Assembly: GCA_944470555.2 (NCBI GenBank)
Contig: OX104127.1
Span: 144,809,787 to 144,873,786, forward strand
Origin: Heterobilharzia americana
Taxonomy: Eukaryota > Platyhelminthes > Trematoda > Strigeidida > Schistosomatidae
Reading direction: 5' to 3'
Length of the DNA stretch: 64,000 nucleotides
In this document: positions 43,088 to 55,804 of the stretch, in pieces
Layout of the letters: each line of letters opens with the position of its first letter
How positions within the stretch are numbered: the stretch's first letter is position 1
Notes under the pieces: model-generated
What the model saw: only the letters and a program-made list of their open reading frames with translations
The model's database searches: none
Told to the model about the DNA's origin: nothing
Position numbers and translations under genes: made by a program

Positions 43088-46000
43088 CCTCGCCTGGTTA
43101 ACTAGTTTACTAGTTACTAGCCGGTCCTAAGCCCGGGTATACAGGGAAGGTTGGGCATAGGGCTAGCAACCCTACCCCGGAAAACAAATCTAACCGCTAA
43201 ACAAACTTCAAAGCACAAACAAAATATAAAAAATGAAAACAAACTTATTCCCCGCTGGAATCGGAGAGGCGAAATGACGCCAGTTGGTGAAAGCCTGCCT
43301 TCGGGAAGCCAATTGGCCGATGTGTCTTCACTCTCTCGATGAAAGCGAAAGTAAACATGGGGACATGGAATGTCCGCACCATGTTTGAACCCAGTAAGGC
43401 AGCCCAGATTGCAAAGGAGATGAGAAGGTATCACATCGAAGTGCTTGGGATTTGCGAAAGCAGATGGAATGGGAGTGGACTTTCCAAACTGTCAACTGGA
43501 GAATCAATAATCTACTCCGACATTGTCACCCAGACGCCAACCACGAGCACACTGAGGGAGTGGCTATCATGATGTCCCCAACAGCATCGAAGGCTCTCAT
43601 GCAGTGGGAACCAATCTCCTCCAGGATCATGACAGCAAGATTCAACTCAAAAGGAAGCAAGGTCACAATCATACAATGTTATGCACCTACAAATAATGCA
43701 GAGCAAGAGAAAAAGGAGGATTTCTACAGACAACTTCAATCAACACTGGACAAGACGTCAGTTGGCGATATCAAAATTCTGATGGGCGACATGAATGCCA
43801 AACTGGGAGGGGACAACACGGGAAGAGAACTAACCATGGGTCGAGAGGCGCTAGGTGAAATGAATGAGAATGGGGAATTGTTTGCAGAATTCTGCGCATT
43901 AAACGATTTGGTGATTGGAGTCAGGCAGTGTGTTCAGGCACAAAGATATCCACAAAGTGAGCGACATGGATTTCACCAGATGGACACACTAAAAATCAAA
44001 TCGACTTTATCTCAATCTCAAGAAAATGGAGACGCAGTCTACTTAACACAAGGTCAAGAAGAGGAGCAGATGTAGGTTCAGACCACTATCTAGTGCAAGG
44101 AACCTTCCAAATCAAGTTAAAAGTCTTCAAGGAAGCTGGTGATAGACCTCAATTCAAGTACAACACTCTGAAACTGAAGGATGAAACTACAAAGGAGATC
44201 TTCACGGCAGCTATCAAGACAAAATGGGAGACATCGAGCAACATCCCTGAAGAAACCTGTGTGGAAGAACACTGGAAGTCTTTGAAAGCTATGTGGAAAG
44301 AAACCTGCACAACAGTATTAGGAAGGAAGAAGGTGGAAGACAAGGAATGGATCTCGACGGATACCTGGAAGCTGATAGAGGAGAGGAGGATGGTGAAGCA
44401 GAAGATAAACCAGTGCAAGGATGCTCAACGACAAGAGGAACTGAGCACAATGTATAAAACACTTCACGGGACAAAGAAGTGAAGAAGAGTGCACGCAAAG
44501 ACAAAAGACACTTCTACGAAACACTGGCAAGTGAAGCAGAACAGGCTGCAGGCAAGAGAGACCTGACCACATTGTATCAAATAACCAGGTTGCTATCAGG
44601 GAGGAGACCAACACAGATGAAACCAATAAAAGATGAAGAAGGAAATTTAATTACAAAAGAAGAGAAACAAAGGAAACGATGGGCCGACCACTTCAAGAAG
44701 CTCTTGAATCGACCACCACCTGCACTTCGTCCAGAAATACCACCTGCAGCCGCTGAACTACAAGTGAACATTAATCCCCCAACGAAAATGGAAGTCCTGA
44801 ACGCCATAAAGCTACTGAAATGTGGGAAAGCAGCAGAACCAGATGGAATACCGCCAGAAGCACTGAAAACAGATGCAGAGACAACAGCGGACATGCTCAC
44901 ACCACTATTGCAGAAGGTGTGGAAGGAAGAGAAGGTACCTGGCCATTGATTGGAAAATGGGTTACCTCGTCAAACTGCCGAAGAAGGGAGACCTCAGTGT
45001 TTGCAAGAACTGGCGCGGAATCACCCTCCTATCCACCCCAGGTAAAATATTAAGCCGCATCATCTTGGAGAGGCTAAAGGATGCACTGGATTCAAAACTA
45101 CCACCCGAGCAGGCAGGCTTCAGGAAGTACAAATCATGTGCCGACCAAATTGCAACGCCACACTATGCATCATCATAGAACGGAGCATAGAATGGCAATC
45201 AGCTCTCTACCTCAACTTCATCGACTTTGAGAAGGCCTTTGACAGCGTCGACCGAGAAGTAATTTGGAAACTGCTTCATTACTACGGAGTACCGCAAACT
45301 TTTATCCACCTCATTCAACAACTATATGAAGATGCCACATGCCAAGTAATTCACAATGGAAAGCTCAGTGATGCCTTTGCAGTGAAGTGAAGACAGGAGT
45401 GAAACAAGGTTGCCTACTATCCCCCATGATATTCCTGATTATGGTGGACTGGATCATGCAGCAAACAGTGGGCAGCGAGAAGAGGGGGATACACTGGACG
45501 ACGAAAAAGAACCTAGAAGACTTGGATTTCGCCGATGACTTGTGCCTGATGTCACATAAACTTGAAGATCTGCAGGCAAAAACTAACAAGTTGACAGAAG
45601 AGGCAGCGAAGACGGGACTTCAGGTGAATATAGAGAAGACAGAAGTGATGAAGATACCGCACCACCACCATCAACAACAACAACAACAAACTCCAATCAC
45701 CGTCAACGGGAGAAACTTAAAGGAAGTAACCTCCTTCACTTATCTAGGAAGCACTGTTTCAACTACAGGCGGGACGGACGAGGACGTCAAAGTCAGAATC
45801 GGAAAAGCAAGACAGGCGTTCATTAGCCTGAAACCAGTGTGGAGATCTTCTGCACTCAGCATGTGGAACAAGATACGGATTTTCAACACCAACGTCAAGT
45901 CAGTGCTCTTGTATGGCTCAGAGACTTGGCGCGTCACGAAAGGTATTTCCAATAAACTACAGACATTCATCAGCAACTGCTTACGCAAACTCGCTGCTGA

Positions 46001-46339
46001 AGATCAGATGGCCAGAAAAAATAAGCAACAAGGAGCTCTGGGAACGAACCAACCAAGAACCTATCACGCAACAAATATGCAGGAGGAAGTGGAGATGGAT
46101 TGGCCATGCACTGAGAAGGCCGACTGAGGACATCACGCGTCAGGCCAATTACTCGAGTGGAATCCCCATGGGAAGCGACGAGTTGGGTGTCCAAGGTGAG
46201 GGTGACATGGAGGAGGTCATGCGAGGAAGAAATGAGAGCTTCTGGGCTGTCGTGGAACCAGGTTCAAAAGATCTCAGAGAACAGAGGTCACTGGAGGCGT
46301 GCTACTGAAGCCCTATATTCCACTAGGAACCCAAGGGAC

Positions 46340-46340
<1 letters not shown>
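43085..46340 (+). mobile_element. RTE-like LINE copy 3, full length but frameshifted
   Basis: 5'UTR from AACCTCGCCTGGTTAACTAG, then ATG at 43339 (MKAKVNMGTWNVRTMFEPSK). Apurinic-type endonuclease: WNVRTM, GICESRWNG, MGDMNAKLGG, and GSDHYLV near 44065-44090. A linker follows, then reverse transcriptase: NWRGITLLSTPGKILSRI, DFEKAFDSVDRE, VKQGCLLSPMIFL, DFADDLCLMS, INVEKTEVMK-like and FTYLGSTVST. The C-terminal KWRWIGHALRRP block is last. At least seven frameshifts (near 43555, 44080, 44480, 44935, 45165, 45385, 46010) split the single polyprotein. It is the only copy here with both ends. Confidence 0.88.
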
Positions 46341-46380
<40 letters not shown>

Positions 46381-46382
46381 TC
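46341..46382. repeat. AAT microsatellite tail of RTE copy 3
   Basis: About fourteen AAT units directly follow the 3' end (ACCCAAGGGACT). Confidence 0.9.
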
Positions 46383-46394
46383 ATACTTTATCAT

Positions 46395-46735
46395 CTCTTT
46401 TGCACTCTAGGCAACCTCTCCAGCCGGCTGCGAACATTGTTTGGACATTCCATGTCCCCATGTTTACTTTCGTTTTCATCGAGCGAGAGAAGACACATCA
46501 GCCAACTGGCTTCCCGAAGACTTTCACCAACGGGGGTCATTTCGTTTCCCTGATTCCAACTAGGAATAAGTTTGTTTTTATGCTTTATATTTTCTTTGTG
46601 CTTTGAAGTTTTCTTTAGCTATTGGGTTGGTTTTCCCGGATAGTTTTGCTAGCCCTATACGCAACCTTCCCTCTTTACCCGGGCTTGGGACCAGTGAACT
46701 AGTTAACCAGGCGGGGTTTATTTATTTATATGTTT
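46395..46735 (-). mobile_element. RTE-like LINE copy 4, 5' end only
   Basis: The minus strand carries the element's 5'UTR (GCCTGGTTAACTAGTTCACT, AAGCCCGGGTAAAGAGGGAA) and the first codons (KVNMGTWNVQTMF). It then breaks off next to the AAT tail of copy 3. Confidence 0.8.
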
Positions 46736-46740
46736 TTTAG

Positions 46741-47330
46741 GTTCCTGGTGGAACATAGGACTTCAGTGGCATGTTGCCATTTCACTCTCTTCTCTGCAGT
46801 CTTTTCAACCTGGCTCCACCACTGCCCACAAGCTTTCATTTCTTCCCCACACCATCTGCATGTCACACTCGGACACCCAACTTGTCATTTCCCATTCGGG
46901 TTGCACTCGACGGCATGGTGTGGCTTGACGCTTAATGTCCCCAAACCGTCTTCTCAGTGTACGTCCAACGCAATCCAATCCATCTCCACTCTCTTCTGCA
47001 TATTTGTTGGCCGATAGCTTCTTGGTTGGTTCGTTACTAGACTTGCGTTCCCTGTGGCTTATTCTTATTATCCGTGCCATGTATCTGATCTTCAGTATCG
47101 AGTGAGCGTAGGGAGCAGCTGCTGATGTGATGTGTGTCTATAGTTTGTTAGAAATGCTTTTCGTAACGTGCTAAGTCTCTCAAACATATGGAAGCACTGA
47201 CTTGATATTAGTGTTGAAACTTCGGATCTTGTTCTTAAGGCTGAGTGCAGTAGATTTCAGATTTATGATAACCTGTCTTGCTTTTCCGATCCTGGCTGCT
47301 TTGACGTCCTCATCTGTAGTAGGTTGGCAG
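46741..47330 (-). mobile_element. RTE-like LINE copy 5, 3' end
   Basis: Minus-strand C-terminal region and 3' end (CCTATGTTCCACCAGGAACC). A short A/T-rich linker (46710-46740) joins it head-to-tail to the 5'UTR of copy 4, so the two form a tandem on the minus strand. Confidence 0.75.
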
Positions 47331-47384
47331 GACACATGGTGTGTAACTGGAAGGTAGCCAGCCAGAGTCCAGTTGTGATTCAAA

Positions 47385-48150
47385 CTTTCATTTCACCCTC
47401 AATCATCACCCAGTAAAATGTATTGCTCTTTATCATCCATAATGCTTAAGCTTTTACTAGTTATCCACTGCCAATCACTGATGTGTATTGATAGAATTCA
47501 GATATGAGTTTCTATGGTAATAACGGATTATCAAGTCCATAGTAATATAAATCCCACTATCTGAACATACATTTATGTTCATTCTAATGCGATGTTAAGG
47601 ATGAGAGTGAGTAGTTTACCAGTTGAGGCAGTCAATCAGCTTTATGTGGACAGTTATCATGAATGAATAATTCAGTATTTAAATATACACCACTGTACAA
47701 CTGACTAAGATGTGTATCGCTAGTGTTTCACATTTAGTCTCCTTGTCTCAACAGTCAAAGGACAATTAAGTACTGACTATTTGTTGATCGTGCCTCAGTA
47801 ACCTGGTGGATAACACTTTGGCGTTTGAAGTGATTGATACTGGGTTCGTATACAGAAAAAATATCTTTCTGTATGATAAAATTTCACTTTTTTCAAACAA
47901 TTTGCACTTACTTTCCACATGACCTTTATCGACTGTGTAAGGTATCAGTAAAGCATGTAATACAATTCATCAGCCCCATTTATGCCCGCGTACTTGACCC
48001 CATACTTTGACATTCACAGCCAAGTTCCAAACTGTTAGCCACTGAATGAAAGCTAACTATGTGGACCACCTGAGGTCAGCATATTTCTTCGTGCTAGACA
48101 AAAAATGCGACATGGAATGCCTCTACACCATATATATTATATAATAATAT
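47385..48150. other. Mostly unassigned, with small repeat fragments
   Basis: 47395-47425 is a family D end (TTTCATTTCACCCTCAATCA). 47785-47850 is a family A promoter piece (GTAACCTGGTGGATAACACT, CTGGGTTCG). Nothing else is recognised. Confidence 0.5.
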
Positions 48151-48154
48151 TTTT

Positions 48155-48400
48155 ATACCGGGTGAGGATTGAAGGTGAAGTGAAAATTTGGATCACAACC
48201 AGATTCCAACTAGTGATCACTGGGTCTCCGGCCCCATGCTCTACAAACTGAGCTGCGGTATTCGACTGCTGACTAGATTTTTATTCCACTTCAATCACTA
48301 AGGTTGGTTTTTTGCCCGACTACCATGTGAATTCATTGTGACACGTTACTACCGCTTGGTCGTATTCATACTGGCTGCCAGCCAGGACTTTTCGCCTTTA
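48155..48400 (-). repeat. Family D arm with tRNA-like segment
   Basis: GGGTGAGGATTGAAGGTGAA, then antisense box B-like CAGATTCCAACTAG and box A-like GCTCTACAAACTGAGCTGCG, then the GACTACCATGTGAATTCATT block. Only one arm is present. Confidence 0.7.
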
Positions 48401-48859
48401 ACCCGTGTAATCAGATATTTAATCATTCCACAATAATGTTCACTTGGAGTTACAAGCTGGGGGGGGGGGATAATAATTATAGGGATGGACAATGCTAAGA
48501 ACAATTAAATGCAAGGTGAAAAGCAGGAAACTTTAGTTTCAGAAATAATAGTTGATTGAATTCTATACTATCTTACTTCTGTACCGATTCCTTGATAATA
48601 CACAGACATACCTGTTAATTATTCATGAGAATGAAAGTGATAATTATGTGGAAAGTATAGTAATTTTATACCTTGTTATGAGCTTTTGCTTCTCCTTGAA
48701 TTAGTATGTCATCACTTAAAAAATAATTATATATTTCATACTTCGGGGATTGCTTATCCCCGTGATAGTGAAGGTTATCTGAAGTGAATCAATGAATATG
48801 ATATGATATATTCCTTCTGGTCAACCTTTGCGATTTTTAAAACATAATGTTAGGTTTCA

Positions 48860-49070
48860 GTTCCTTTGGTGGTGACTAGCAGTGGAATCTAGGATGCATA
48901 TTTCGTCCTGGTTGGGATTCGTTAGCTGGATGTACCTGTATCTCAGTAAGTGATGTTTTCCCCCTGGGACTCGAACCCATTACCCACCACTTCAAACGCT
49001 GAAGCATCGTTCTCTAGGCCAGTAGAGCATGATAACAACCTCTTATGCAATGGATATCAGTTATTATTAT
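48860..49070 (-). repeat. Family A element
   Basis: Minus-strand box B GGGTTCGAGTCCC is good, with a decayed box A. The hammerhead near 48882-48930 has CTAACGA (G5 changed to A) and is dead. It is followed by a short TTA run (49062-49080). Confidence 0.75.
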
Positions 49071-49079
49071 TATTATTAT

Positions 49080-49740
49080 TGATACTTATAATTCTCCGCT
49101 ATTATACTAGATCAAGTCAATAGATCTCTGCTATTATTACTCATAATTGAAGACATAATTCATTGGTTCAAGTATTAGACTTTTATTTCAGGTAACAGAT
49201 CTCAGGTTCAATGACTAATGTGCTTACTTCGGCCTAGGCGAATGGGTGGTATCGTAATTCTTCGAATACTGATTTCTTCAAATAGTTGAGTATACAAACC
49301 TGTTTCAGGTTGATGAATTGCAATATTGCTCATAAATACCTTCAGATACACGAGGTAGCAGTAAAAATTATCACACAGATCAACTACTCCTAGACAACCC
49401 TGGTTACAAATAGATACAAGATCTCGGAGTGTCATTTACAGAACTTAGGCTTATTTATAAACAGAACCAAAATGACGGTATAACAGCACTACTTCTTCAA
49501 ATAAGTCAAGGTGTGCTTCAGTGATTATATCGACAAACTCCATACAACTTACAGAAGACTAATCTGAAAAACAGGTAGATGACTAATGAGCTCCAGAAAG
49601 GCAATAAAGTAGACGATGAAAAATCCATAGGTGGAAGAGCCTTATTAACATATCGATTGTTCAGGCGTTTACCGAAGCCTAAGTGAATTTGGTTCACTGA
49701 GGTTTGCGAATTTTCCTGACCTTTTCAATGTTAAAAATGC
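49080..49740. other. No gene recognised
   Basis: AT-rich sequence. The first 40 bases resemble a family A head (ATTCTCCGCTATTATACTAG). Otherwise no known repeat or coding signal. Confidence 0.45.
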
Positions 49741-49742
49741 CA

Positions 49743-49743
49743 C

Positions 49744-49795
<52 letters not shown>

Positions 49796-49796
49796 T
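49743..49796. repeat. ATT microsatellite tail of RTE copy 6
   Basis: About eighteen ATT units: the 3' tail of the minus-strand element that follows, longer than the tail of copy 2. Confidence 0.9.
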
Positions 49797-50714
49797 GTCA
49801 CTTGGGTCCCCAATGCAACATTGGGATTCACTAACACGTCTCAATTCCACTCTCTTCTCTGCAATCTTTTCAACCTGTCATCGCGACTACCCACAACCTC
49901 TCATTTCTTCCTCACACCATCTCCTCCATGTCACCCTCACCTCGGAAGCCCAACTCGTCATTTCCCATCTGGATTCCACTCGAGCAACTGGCCTGGAACC
50001 TGATGTCCCCTAATGGTCTTCTCAATGCATGCCAAATCCATCCCCACTTCTTTCCAGTGCATACTTGTTGAGCGATAGCTTCTTGGTTGGTTCATTGTCA
50101 GAGTTATTTGTTGCTTATTCTTACTATTCTGGTAATCCATCTGATCTTCAGTAACGAGCCAGCGTAGACGGCAGTTGTTGATGAATGTGTGTAGTTTGTT
50201 GGAAATGCTTTTCGTAACGCGCCAACTCTCTCAACCATCACATAGAAGCATTGACTTGACTGAATTAGTGTTGAAAATCTGGATGTTGTTCACGCCTTAT
50301 GCTGAGTGCAGTGAAGCAGATCTCCACACTGGTTTCAGGTTAATGAACGCCTGTCTTGCTGTCTTTCCGATCCTGACTGGATTTGACGTCCTCGTCTGTG
50401 CCTGTGCCACCACCGCCTGTAGTTGAGACGATGCTGCTCTGCCTAGATAGGTGAAGGAGGCTACTTCCTTTAAGTTTCTCCCGTTCATGTTGATTGGAGT
50501 TTGTTGTTGTTGTTGGTGGTGTTGTTGTTGGTTGGGTATCTTCATCACCTCTGTCTTCTCTACGTTCACTTGCATGAAGTCCCGTTTTCGCTGCCCTGCC
50601 TCGCCTCTTCTATCAACTTGTTAATTTTCGCTTGTACATCTTCGAGTCTATGTGACGAGACATCAGACGTGAATAATAGGCGAAATCCAAATCTTCCACG
50701 TTCTTTTCCGCGGT
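49797..50714 (-). mobile_element. RTE-like LINE copy 6, 5'-truncated, near-identical to copy 2
   Basis: About 880 bp match 39912-40795 with only a couple of differences that I can see (near 50656-50663). They share the same frame-breaking features. It is truncated at about 50714 after TTCTTTTCCGCGG. The flanks differ from those of copy 2, so this is a separate insertion or a duplicated segment. Confidence 0.85.
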
Positions 50715-51154
50715 TGATACAACTTATGAAGATTTTTTTCAATATTAGTTCTGTGAAACACTGGAATTCCACATCTGAAGCTATCGAAGACGTTTTGACA
50801 AATGCTTATTAGTCTATTTTACTAAAGTGGGGTTGAGAAGGTTGATTAAGTACTTTCCTTCAACGAGTAAACAAGTCATTCTCCTGATTGCCAGCTTCAA
50901 TTCAGTTACTTCAGACTGCGATACAGCAGAGATTCAGTAGAAGAGTATTAAAGAATAATTTTTCACGATCCATCAAAAATTTGCTGACCAGTCAAAAGAC
51001 ACTGTTGCATCAGATTATCAAAATCTTCATAAGAAGCTGTAAACCACTGAGTGATCATCAACAGAGGAAATCTGAAGGTTATTGTACAAGCGTCCAAATA
51101 GGTCATATCGTGTAGTCCCTAAGAGGATATAATAAGTGGCGATTGAGGATATAA

Positions 51155-51345
51155 AGTCAATCAGTGTATCTAATCCAGTCCCAAAGGAATTCGATGGTGA
51201 CCTGAATGCTTCAGTGGTATATTGTCTGACTTCACCAATGAGTGACGCCGGTCCCAATAAGTCCCCTCAAGGTTGCAGGTACGCCTCATTGACGTTTCCC
51301 AACAAGTACGAAACTTCGTCGATTGCTTCCAACCATCTGGCACCC
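51155..51345 (+). repeat. Family C element
   Basis: TGTATCTAATCCAGTCCCAAAGG, box A-like TGCTTCAGTGGTATATTGTC, then the hammerhead-like end (ATTGACGTTTCCCAACAAGTAC, GAAACTTCGTCG). Confidence 0.6.
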
Positions 51346-51504
51346 TATAAATCAACTAAGTTATCAAATTACACACAATGACGACTAAGCTGAAGGTTAC
51401 ATTTTGAAAGTTTCTCGATTTACCACTAAGTAAAAATCAACTCACCACATTTATTTTACTTACATCACAGTTATGGCGAAATTAGTGACCAGACTATTCA
51501 TCTT

Positions 51505-51795
51505 ATTAATTCATCATTCATCATGGACTGACATCAGTCGGAGGAACGTTGGAAACCTGGGAGCACTCGACAACTGTTTCGTCCTAGTATGAGACCCCTC
51601 AGTAGTGCGCACCCAGGACCCTCAGGTTCTGCAGTCATGGCGAGTTTATGGGTGCACATTGCTGAGGAGTCCTATACTGGGACGAAACAGCTGTCCAGTG
51701 CTCACAGGTTTCCAATGTTCCTCCAACCGATGTCAGTCGATGATGGATACCAACCTGGAATCAATTGATAAATTTCCATAAACCTCCAGACTGAT
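51505..51795. repeat. Family B inverted pair, short
   Basis: A minus 3' end (51515-51635) is fused to a plus 3' end (51640-51795); both tRNA-like heads are almost deleted. The minus core is CTGAGGG (A9 lost). The plus ribozyme looks intact. Confidence 0.8.
51656..51701 (+). ncRNA. Hammerhead ribozyme motif, family B, best candidate
   Basis: Stem I ACATTG/CAGTGC has five pairs next to the core (one G-U). Core CTGAGGA, stem II GTCC/GGAC with loop TATACTG, GAAA, stem III ACAG/CTGT fully paired, and cleavage triplet GTC. Every invariant base is present. Confidence 0.78.
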
Positions 51796-51905
51796 TTCAA
51801 GTTGTTATGCATCACCGACTGATATTATTTGGAGAACCATTGAAAACCTGAGAGTACTGTGAAGCTGTTCACTCTTAGAATGGGACTCGTCAGAAGAACA
51901 TTTAT
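51796..51905 (-). repeat. Family B 3' fragment
   Basis: TTTCAAGTTGTTATGCATCACC, ACTGATATTATTTGGAGAAC and GGACTCGTCAG mark an eroded minus-strand 3' end. Confidence 0.55.
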
Positions 51906-52280
51906 ATTTCTCCTTATTTGAGTGCTGGTCATCAGCCTATATGGGAACAGCGACTAGTAATCGAACAAAGGTGAATGCAACTAATGTGTCACACATATAT
52001 TCAAACTTCCGCCTGGAATTCAATGATCAATGTTAAGTTCATACAATGTGTAAAAGTATCTAAGATGTTCATGAAAACTTCTTTTTCATCATACATGCCA
52101 ATTTAATTAAGCTGTCTTTCGGTGTTTTTCAACTCTGTTGTCGGTGCATTGTACAAAATAATGTCATCCATTATTCATTAATTGATCTGATGATTTCAAT
52201 GGCCTAGTAATAACAGCATGCGCAAAACGGTATCAGTGTAAACACAAATGAATTATACTTTCATATACGGGTAGTATAGG

Positions 52281-52396
52281 GCGACTTTAAAGGCCACCCT
52301 AGAAACGATCGAAATAATCGATTAGGTTTCTTCATTTCGTCTGGAAGAAGTCTAATTGGTTATTTCAGTTGTTGCTAGGGTGGCCTTTAAAGTCAT
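52281..52396. mobile_element. Family E MITE-like element, copy 5
   Basis: GCGACTTTAAAGGCCACCCT at the left end and AGGGTGGCCTTTAAAGTCAT at the right end are near-perfect inverted repeats. The middle is shortened. Confidence 0.78.
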
Positions 52397-52599
52397 TCCT
52401 ATGAATGATATGAGTTTCCAAAGCAATACTGTGAATTGTACTTTTGATAATTTCATCAGTGTTTTGAAAAGGTTATGATTACCCACGTTCTTTTTTGCCT
52501 AAAAGATGTTTCCATTACTACGACATTGTAACTAAAATGTCGACTAAGTGTACATTGTTTACCAAACTTGTTTTTATTAACTTACAACCTTTCGAATTG

Positions 52600-52900
52600 G
52601 CTTGGTAGTGGGCAGCCCTGGGGACCAGGATGAGCGTTTCTTCCTATTTAGGACTGATCAGCTGGGTATACCTGTATCCCACGCCTTGTGCTGTTCTCAC
52701 CGAGACTCGAACCGCGTTCCAATGGCCTCAAATGGCAAAGCATTATCCACTAGACCACTGAAACACGATAACCAAAGCTGGATTTCACTGCTAGTAAAAA
52801 AAACATTCAGACAGTATCGAACCATCCACATAGAAGCCCATGTGCCAGCAAAACTTTATCAATTCCATCCAGCATAACAATTGGGGAGTTACAAGTATCA
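52600..52900. repeat. Family A: minus copy then plus head
   Basis: Minus-strand 3' end, box B-like GGTTCGAGTCTCG and box A-like GGTCTAGTGGATAATGCTT, followed by a plus-strand head (CAGACAGTATCGAACCATCC) at 52810-52900. The core has CTGATCA and GAAG and is dead. Confidence 0.7.
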
Positions 52901-53377
52901 ACAAATAATAATTACATTCTTTGTTTCAGAACTATTTATGAAGGTCTTATTAACATGGTTCTCTGTCTCGCCTAATTCCACCTTACATTACAAAGCTCTT
53001 TCAAATATGATCTCTATGTGTTTCAGTCTCTTAGTGACTGTCTTCAACCCTCTAATATAGTTGGTCCGATGTTTCAGCTGTACAAATAGTCATTATTTTG
53101 CTAAAGTAAAACAGTTTTCCTAATATTCTACCTTTAAACAGAAAGAATATGCTCATTCACAAGTTCTGACTTGAGTTTTGTTATCAAATCGAATTTTATC
53201 TTGTTTCCCTGGGGTTGACATAAATATGTTAATCGGTAGGAAGATAATATCTATGACCAGTTATCTGAGTGTTTTTAGATTTGGTTCTACCGATAATCAC
53301 TTTACTCTATCGAAATGGAACAAGTAAAACGTGAAACGTATGAAAAGCATACTACACTCTCTTTTCTTTATTGTTTT

Positions 53378-53710
53378 TTAAGGTAGGACTCATCACAGAT
53401 TGAAGTCAGTTAAGAGAACCATTGAAACCGACGAGCACTGGACAGCTGTTTCGTCCTAACATAAGACTTCTTACCAGTACGCACCCATGATTCAGTCAGG
53501 GATTGAACTCAGGACCTCTAGGTCTCGTAGTAAATGCGTTAACCACTCAACCACCGAGTCAGAGTTTAATGGTCAACAGTTGCATACTTTTGTCAATTTG
53601 TGATTCACTGGGACTATCTACCAAAGTTTCCAGCTGGGAAGAAACAGCTTTCCAGTACCCCAGGCGTTTCAATCAATCTGTGATAAATACCAACTTGAAA
53701 TGGAGCAAGA
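53378..53710. repeat. Family B inverted pair, eroded
   Basis: Minus copy 53378-53620 (box A-like GGTTGAGTGGTTAACGCATT) and a plus tail 53630-53705 (GGGAAGAAACAGCTTTCCAG, TGATAAATACCAACTTGAAA). Confidence 0.65.
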
Positions 53711-54790
53711 GGAATACTAAGTCAGCATTATCACATTCTTAACTAGAGGCATACTGAACCTGTAGAAAATATCAACTTAGTTTCAGTATTTCATTTTCAG
53801 GCTTTATGCCAAGAAAGATAACTCTTTCGATGTCATGTACAGTTCCTTATTTATCTCTTGGTTTCATCATCTACACCTAGTCCCACGTGTATATATCAGT
53901 AATGCATTGACTACCAGAGAACACAGTTGTCTGGTTAACATAAAATGAGGATTTTCACACTGTTTCACTTGTAACAGTCTGTTTAACATCTATTAAAAGG
54001 CTCCTTATAAATATGACTTGTAAGAAAACGACTCATCATCCAGTAGAAGTTGATATTAATTTCAGAAACAAACAAAGGAAACCATTAAATCAAATATACA
54101 TCAAGGTAATCCGGTCATAAGACTTTACTCCACGTATCTTGTTCTCCCTTCTATATACACTAAGCGAACCAACACCAACATTATTTTAATTCATGAAATT
54201 AATTATATCAATGATAACACAAGTTAGACACATTTTTATACATCTATTGTTATTTTAGCTTTAAGTTGTTAAAATGTATTTAGCCAATTTATAATATATT
54301 GAAATGTTAATAGTTCACCCATCTACTTTGTCCCACCCTCTTGATCACCATCATTATGGGGTCAGTCTATCAGACACAATTTTTATATGCATATCATGAT
54401 AATAAAAACAATCTTATTCAAATTGTAATTAATGACACTCAAGGAGAATCATCATCATCATCATCATGACGATGATGGAGGTCGTAGTGTCTAACCCATC
54501 AACAGGTCATAAAACTTTCATATATATTCATAGAGGATCGGACATTATTATTATTATACATGTATGTCTAAGCCACATGTATTCAATAAATAAATGTTTT
54601 TTTTCAAAGTATACAAAGCTATAATAATTTTTTTTAACGTTATCTATTCTACTTCTGTATTATGGTCAAAGATTAAAAATTCCTCATTATATTATAATTT
54701 ACGCTTCATATGCTTGTCGAGTTCATACTGTTTTCTTTGCAACTATTCACTGATAATATGCATGAATATTTATATGATGTTATTTATGGT
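53711..54790. other. No gene recognised
   Basis: Very AT-rich. It contains a short ATC run near 54449-54467 and ATT-rich patches. Open frames are low-complexity and have no domain. Confidence 0.5.
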
Positions 54791-54799
54791 AATTTGTTT

Positions 54800-55355
54800 A
54801 GTTGTGGCTAGTAGAAGAATCCAGAATATGCGTTTCGTCCTATTTGTGATTCACTGATCAGCTGGATGTACCTGGACCTCAGTGCGGAGTGATGTTGTTC
54901 TTATTGAGACTTGAACTTCGTACCCATCGCTTCAAATGCCAAGGCGGTATCCACTATACCGTGGAGGCATGATAACCATATGCCAATAAGGGTCGAACAA
55001 TCCGATCCAATAAAACAACGGAGGATTACAAACATATCAACAAATAGTAATAACTAATACCAGTTGTACAAGAAGTGGCTGTCGTGTCTCCGTGACATAG
55101 TGGATAACGCCTTGGCGTTTGAAGCTATGGGCATGGGGTTCGAGTCTCAGTCGGGACAATATTACTCACACAGGGGGGAAGGTACTTCCAGATGATTGGT
55201 GAATCTCAAACAGGACGAAACGCCCATCCTGGATTCTTCTGCCATAAATAACAATCAGGTAATATCGAGACATCCGCATAGGATCCTACATGCCAATAGA
55301 GGTCGAACATTTTGATCCAATAAAGCAACGGAGGATAACAAATACATCAATAAAT
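54800..55355. repeat. Family A inverted pair plus tandem head
   Basis: Minus copy 54800-54978, full plus copy 54978-55255 (box A-like TGACATAGTGGATAACGCC, box B GGGTTCGAGTCTC), and the head of another plus unit to 55350. This shows both tandem and inverted arrangement at one site. Both hammerheads have insertions or changes in the CTGANGA core. Confidence 0.8.
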
Positions 55356-55800
55356 GTACGTGTGTGTGTGTGTGAGTAAGTGAGCATGGATACACGTTTT
55401 AATAATACCTGGGTAGGATTTATTTTCAAATTACGGATCGATAATACTTCCTAGGTCTTGATTGGTACTCACCAGGAGGATGTATATTAGACATTAAACA
55501 TAGTGTAACAAGTATCATCTCACTTTGCCTGCTAGTCACATTTCAAACTATATCGTCAGACTTTTGTCTATGCTGAACAATATAGGAGTCGTGGCTTTAG
55601 TGATTACAATCATATGAATAATTGGTATACTTTATTATTGGTTTCTTGTTGATCAGTCATAACTACAGCATCTTCTGTTGTATCAAAGGTAACGACAGTC
55701 AGTCTCAATACTTATCACTTTATAAAGAATATTATTTACTCAGTCATGACAACAATTTCCAGTTGCTATTCTGGATCGGAGTGATCAATTAACCAATACT
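55356..55800. other. No gene recognised
   Basis: It starts with a short TG run (55361-55372); no repeat family or coding signal is seen beyond that. Confidence 0.45.
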
Positions 55801-55804
55801 AGTA

